This document shows, piece after piece, positions 59,424 through 64,000 of a DNA stretch of 64,000 nt (its first letter is position 1; the number at the start of each line of letters is the position of its first letter). Both the position numbers and the translations under genes were made by a program. This stretch comes from Atherinomorus stipes (taxonomy: Eukaryota; Chordata; Actinopteri; Atheriniformes; Atherinidae): the NCBI GenBank assembly GCA_023101725.1, contig JALJCO010009027.1:434001-498000 (forward strand), in the 5' to 3' direction. The notes under the pieces were generated by a model. The model was not told where the DNA came from. It was given only the letters and a program-made list of their open reading frames with translations, and ran no database searches.

Positions 59424-59670
59424 ACTCACGGGACAATAGTACTCATTTGTTTTAAAGTATTGGTGAAATTAAGGAGTTTTGCTGCAGATAATGCGTTAAA
59501 AAGAGGCCCATTCAATCTGCCCCCTTCACCCCCATATGGATATACACGGATCGTGACTAATCTAAATTGCATCCAAAGGAGACAGGATAATACTGAAATT
59601 TTACCGTTGAGTAAATGCACATATAAATCCCTAGAAATGAGGTCCAGGTTGGAAAAAAAAAATAAAGTTA
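59424..59670 (+). repeat. Dispersed repeat R2, copy 2
   Basis: GAACTCACGGGACAATAGTA, AATTAAGGAGTTTTGC, CATATGGATATACACGG and CTAGAAATGAGGTCCAGGTT parallel copy 1 at 56155, same orientation, about 3.3 kb away. Followed by A-run and then a CTGGCCACCCCTAAAAAAA part. Confidence 0.75.
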
Positions 59671-62591
59671 GCCTTTAATAACCTCTGGCTACCCTGTTTT
59701 CTCTGGCCACCCCTAAAAAAATTTCTGTGGGTGTCCCTGTTCATAATGCACTCATTTAATAGATCATTATATAATTCATCCTGTAACACATTTGGATGAT
59801 GCTTCCTAATTTGAAGCACAGGCATTCACACTCTGATGTAGATTTCTTGTATTAATTCCACCGTTCCTCATAAAGGCTTGTGCAGTGGTGCATGTCTGCT
59901 TCGAAGTCTGAGTGCAAAAGATACACAATAAGACATTTTATTACATTTTTCCCACCTGCATCATATTAGTCTCGGGATGCAACAGGTGATGTGAGAGATC
60001 CCCTGGTGGTCAAAGCAGAATAAGAAGTTCTTTTCAAGCAAGCTGCATTGTTCCCCGTGTAATTGTGTGTTGATGTACAGGAGACGGCTACTGCTAGTTT
60101 TCCGATCCATTGTGCCTGCCGTGTGTGGACAGGTTAGCCCTGCAACTCTGACATTACCTCCCTGCCTCTTCCTCTGTATCTGTGTCACAATCCTGCAGCA
60201 ACACAGAGGCTCAATCTTGTTTCTTTACTCCGTGTTATCTTTAACACACTTTATCTTTTCCCATCTTTCTTTCTCTTCTCTACCACTTCTCACTCTTGGC
60301 TTTTGAGCCCTCCCTGACCTCGTTTTCTGCTTTTCTGTCTGTCTTGGACTACAGCGATGGTTCAGTTCAGTCTCAGTGGAGAGAGCCCCTTTGTGTTTGT
60401 CAAGAACAGTTTGACAGGAGATTTTATCCCTTGCGCTGTTCTCTTCTCAGCGGGGAAAGGTGACTGAGCTGCTCTCGACGGGCTGCTAGAGGCCGGACAG
60501 TTCAAACTCGACCTCGGAGGTTGATGTCAAGCTCACAGAGTGCTGTGTTGGAAGTCCTTCCTAATGGAGAGCTTTGCAAACAGCGGTCAAGCTGCAGGTT
60601 GTTGACTCAGTTTGAGAAGCTGCTAAGCCTTTTTAAAGAGTTGTCAAGGCCTTTAAATGACAGAGTCAGAGAGAATCTGTGTCAGCTGTGCTTTCAGATT
60701 CCCTCTGAAAAAAGAAATGTTGCAACTCTGCATGCATATCAGTTGGAATTGGAAATGCAGCGTCTTCCTCAGATGCAAAGCAGAAGCCAGACCAAATAAA
60801 GTATACTGTAAGAAAAGACTACATTGGTTATTAAGCCAGACATGCAAAAGATCATGGGTGATTTGTGAGTATCAAAAGAAGCAAAGGTCATCTTTTGGCA
60901 TATAAGCAGTGAATGCAGCATTCAGCAAAATCCAAAGCTTTATTGATCCCCTTCAATGCTAATAAGATTGGATGTAGCACTCCAAGAGCCACCAATATTC
61001 CTTTTTCACTAAATCAACGGATTAGATTGGCATATACATCCATCTTCTCCCCGGCTGTTACCATCCATATGTGTCTGGCAGACAGCAAACAAAGGAGAAT
61101 GAGAGAAAAGACAGGATTGGACACAAAAAAGGCACATTTAAAGGACTTATAGGGCTCCAAGTTAGAGTGTGTGTGGAGGTCTCTAGAAAGAAGGGGAGCG
61201 AGATGAGGTTTGTGATGGGCAGGCAGTCACATCCACTGGGGGACAAAAGAGTGGGGTGACAAGCAGCCGATGGACAGAAGGTCCATTTCCACTCGCACAA
61301 AAGAACCGGGGAGATGAAGCAGATTAGCAGCTCTTTATTCCCATTGTGAAGGCTCTAAATGATAAGATTTAGCCCTTTTTTCTATCCCTGCCTGTGTCCT
61401 GTGTATATGTGTGTGTGTGCAGACTCACACAAGACATCACAAGCTTTTTCATTCAATCTTTTTTTTTTTTTTTTTTTTTTGCTTTCTTTTGCACATATCA
61501 GGATACGCTTCACTTTTTTTTTCTTCCTTTGCCGGCAGGTTCATACACAGACACACAAATACACTTTCTTTCTGAAGAGTAATTTATTCATCCTCGGGGA
61601 AAAGAAGGACCCGACAGCTGGCTTTTGAGTCACTTCCCTTCTTTTTACAAAACCCTGAATTTACCGTTTGAATGGAGAGGCGTTTATAACTTAAAACCCC
61701 TTCATATGATGTGTTTCTGCGAGTCTTGGAGTAGGAAATTACCCCTTCAAGTGGAAGAGACACTCAGTTGCTACCGGACAATGATGTCAGTCAGTCAGTG
61801 GCTTTTAAGTAGCTTTTAGATGACACGCTGTTATTAATAATGGGGCCACACACTGTTATTATGTGACACATCCAGGAGCAGTGTTGTCTCACCACCTGCA
61901 TCTTCGGTCATGAAGACGTTACTGGGGTTGCTTTTATCAACAACTTTCCTCTGATTATACCTTTGTATTTAGTGCCATCTACTGGTCAGTTTTTGACATT
62001 GCAGGCTAGTCCAGTGGACACAAAATTTAGTGTTGAAAAAAGTTATATTAAATGTCATATTAATTACTTACAAAAAGCCTTGGGCAAAAATTTTGAGCTG
62101 ATAATCAGCACAGAGCACAATTATGAAGAAGAAATGTGTCCTATTTGTAGTCCAGTGGAGATTAAATACTGTGTCCACTTGCATAACTTTTTCTTTTTAA
62201 AAGTTTTAGTTTGTGCTTTCTGAGGTGAAGTTTTACTTTTACAGCTAAAGTGAGGAACAAAAGAGTGCATTTGATTTTTAGAGGTATGATTGCATATTAT
62301 AAGGGAATTAGTGTTTGTTTATTTCCCACTTATAATAATAACAATTTGGTGCTGTACCAGACACCGTGGAAAGCCTGATAAGTCACCTTTACAATGAGGC
62401 ATATATTGTAATGATTGTTTTTCTGTGGAATGAGCAACACAACTAAATGATTGGGTACCACTTTAAGAAAATGTGCCAAAATCCCCTGCAATATTCTTTC
62501 TTTTGTTTCGAGTTTCTTGGTGGATTATTGCGTTTTCCCACAGTCATAATGAAAACCTCTGCAGGTTCTCTGTGATGATCTTGGCTCTGCA

Positions 62592-62812
62592 CACTGCAAA
62601 AACTTTTTTTTTTTTTTTTTTGCTTATTACCATAAGTTTTCTTCTTTTTTTTTTACTTATTTCAAACGTGGCAAAGATTGTTTTGCATATAATATCTATA
62701 AATACGTAGAACAAGTGAAATTTTCTTGATAAGATTTCTTAAAATATGACATATTGAAGATGCGTTGTCTTAAAACAAGTTTATATGTCTCACTGAAATA
62801 TTTTTCTAGTTA
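62592..62812. mobile_element. Mariner-type MITE 'CACTGCAAAAA', partial copy 3
   Basis: Begins CACTGCAAAAACTTTTTT and includes GTCTTAAAACAAGTTTATAT followed by GTCTCACTGAAATATTTTTC, both found in copies 22954 and 30434. The right terminal repeat is missing. Confidence 0.75.
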
Positions 62813-64000
62813 TAGTTTAAATAGTTTTTGTAGTGGAGAGGGTTGTTATCCTGTAGGATGGAGTTTGGTTTCAGATTCTGGAAATCTGGGATCACCACTG
62901 GTTCCAGGATCTCATTCTTCTATCACAGATATTAGACTTACTGTAGACTTATTTTATGGTTGCACATATGTATTGCACAAAAACACAACAGTGATTGACA
63001 ACAAAATATTGTTGCCTGGCTTTCGGATACAGCATATAATTAATATAAAAAATACATAAAGTACATTAAAAAGCTATATAGATCTATATGTTAAAAGAAC
63101 TAAAATAATAGTAAATTTAGCAGCAGGGTGAAGATTGTTGCACACATGGCAACACCTCAAACCAACTGTAAATGCCAACAATGCAGGAGATTTTTGCACC
63201 TTTGGGGGGGTACTACCTACATGTTTAGCTGTGCTGCTCATCCCACAGAAGAGCAGCACAGAAAGGTGACTCATCTGACTTTCCATGTAGAAAACAATAT
63301 TAATTGGTATTATTAAAGAGGATAAATTAATCTAAACACAAAATCCCTTACTATTTGTGTTTAGTAAAAGGTTCTCATTACAAAAGCACTTCCAAAAGAA
63401 ACTGATAGACTATAATAGCTGATTAGATGTACAATTTAACCTGAAATGTTGTCCTTGCACAATAATCCAGAATACCATCATAAACATGGAGCATGCTTAA
63501 ATATTTGACAGAGGAGACAGACGTCTATGTAAAACTGATGTGCATTTGTGTCTGTGTTGCTGTTTTAAACATTTAAATGCAGTGAATCTCCTTTTTGTAA
63601 CTGAAAAATTAAAGAGATGTTTCACTTTTCCTTACAAATACCTTCTGTGATCATTTTCTGGTAAAACCTCCAAAGTGGAGCCGTCAGGATTCAGGAAAAA
63701 TACCATCATTTAACTGCTCTTGCATTAATTCAACAGACAGCAAGGCTGCATTTGCATTAATGGCCAGGATCTTTTAAAAGTAAGTGTTTGGCACCAGAGC
63801 AGCTCCTGAAAAATGCTGCAAAATGTGAAGTAAATGAATTAGATACAGTCAAATTGTTTCATTTTGGACGGGAACGTAATTTGCGTCATTTTGCCTGCAC
63901 AGAAACAACCCAAAGCAATTAAGACATATATTTTAGTTCTTAATCAAGGGATGTGACAAAAATATTTCATTAATCATCAAATAATTTCCATTTACTTGGC

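Noticed and set aside
60357..60470. ATG-started frame of 36 codons after a TACAG acceptor-like site
   Set aside because: Ends quickly in TGA, no homology recognised, no donor or partner exon; not supportable as a gene.

Overview
The window looks like nuclear DNA of a ray-finned (teleost) fish. Coding blocks are short, bounded by AG/GT splice signals, and separated by long introns and flanks full of small terminal-inverted-repeat transposons, tRNA-SINE-like tails, Tc1 remnants and microsatellites of teleost type. Species cannot be named from the sequence alone. Percomorph affinity is an impression from the repeat mix, not a result.

One protein-coding gene is supported: the 3' half of neuropilin-2 (nrp2) on the plus strand, a semaphorin-3/VEGF-C co-receptor. 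The window opens inside an intron of the b1 domain. Exons then give the end of b1 (8203-8347), the complete b2 domain (9848-10023, 11270-11449, 11528-11672), the b2-MAM linker (19728-19808), the MAM domain (19925-20008, 26307-26572, 28639-28735) and a short stalk exon (30114-30146). The gene then forks into two alternative 3' ends. A terminal exon at 32349-32626 encodes the transmembrane segment and tail of the NRP2b isoform. Exons 35227-35289 and 35579-35880 encode stalk, transmembrane segment and tail of the NRP2a isoform. I call each intron phase from the reading frame. All joins are in frame, giving 494 residues (2b route) or 523 residues (2a route) of C-terminal protein. Whether this is the teleost nrp2a or nrp2b paralogue (a separate question from isoforms 2a/2b) cannot be settled here.

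Region by region: 1-8202 intron with repeats; 8203-11672 end of b1 and all of b2, with a 1.1-kb palindromic element in the second intron; 11673-19727 long intron; 19728-20008 linker and MAM start; 20009-26306 intron with several transposons; 26307-30146 rest of MAM and stalk; 30147-37735 the two alternative 3' ends and their 3' UTRs; 37736-64000 about 26 kb without any gene I can support, holding a near full-length decayed Tc1 element, many MITEs, a composite repeat block (44.9-47.7 kb) and a long TA/GATA microsatellite.

I did not find a new biological system. The points most worth a second look are the conserved alternative last-exon switch with all-phase-1 modular stalk exons, a MAM domain that appears about ten residues short, an unpaired cysteine in b2, a tandem in-frame splice acceptor, and long near-palindromic transposons inside nrp2 introns that should form hairpins in the pre-mRNA. 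Exon edges are read by eye from splice signals and homology remembered from human NRP1/NRP2. No alignment was run.
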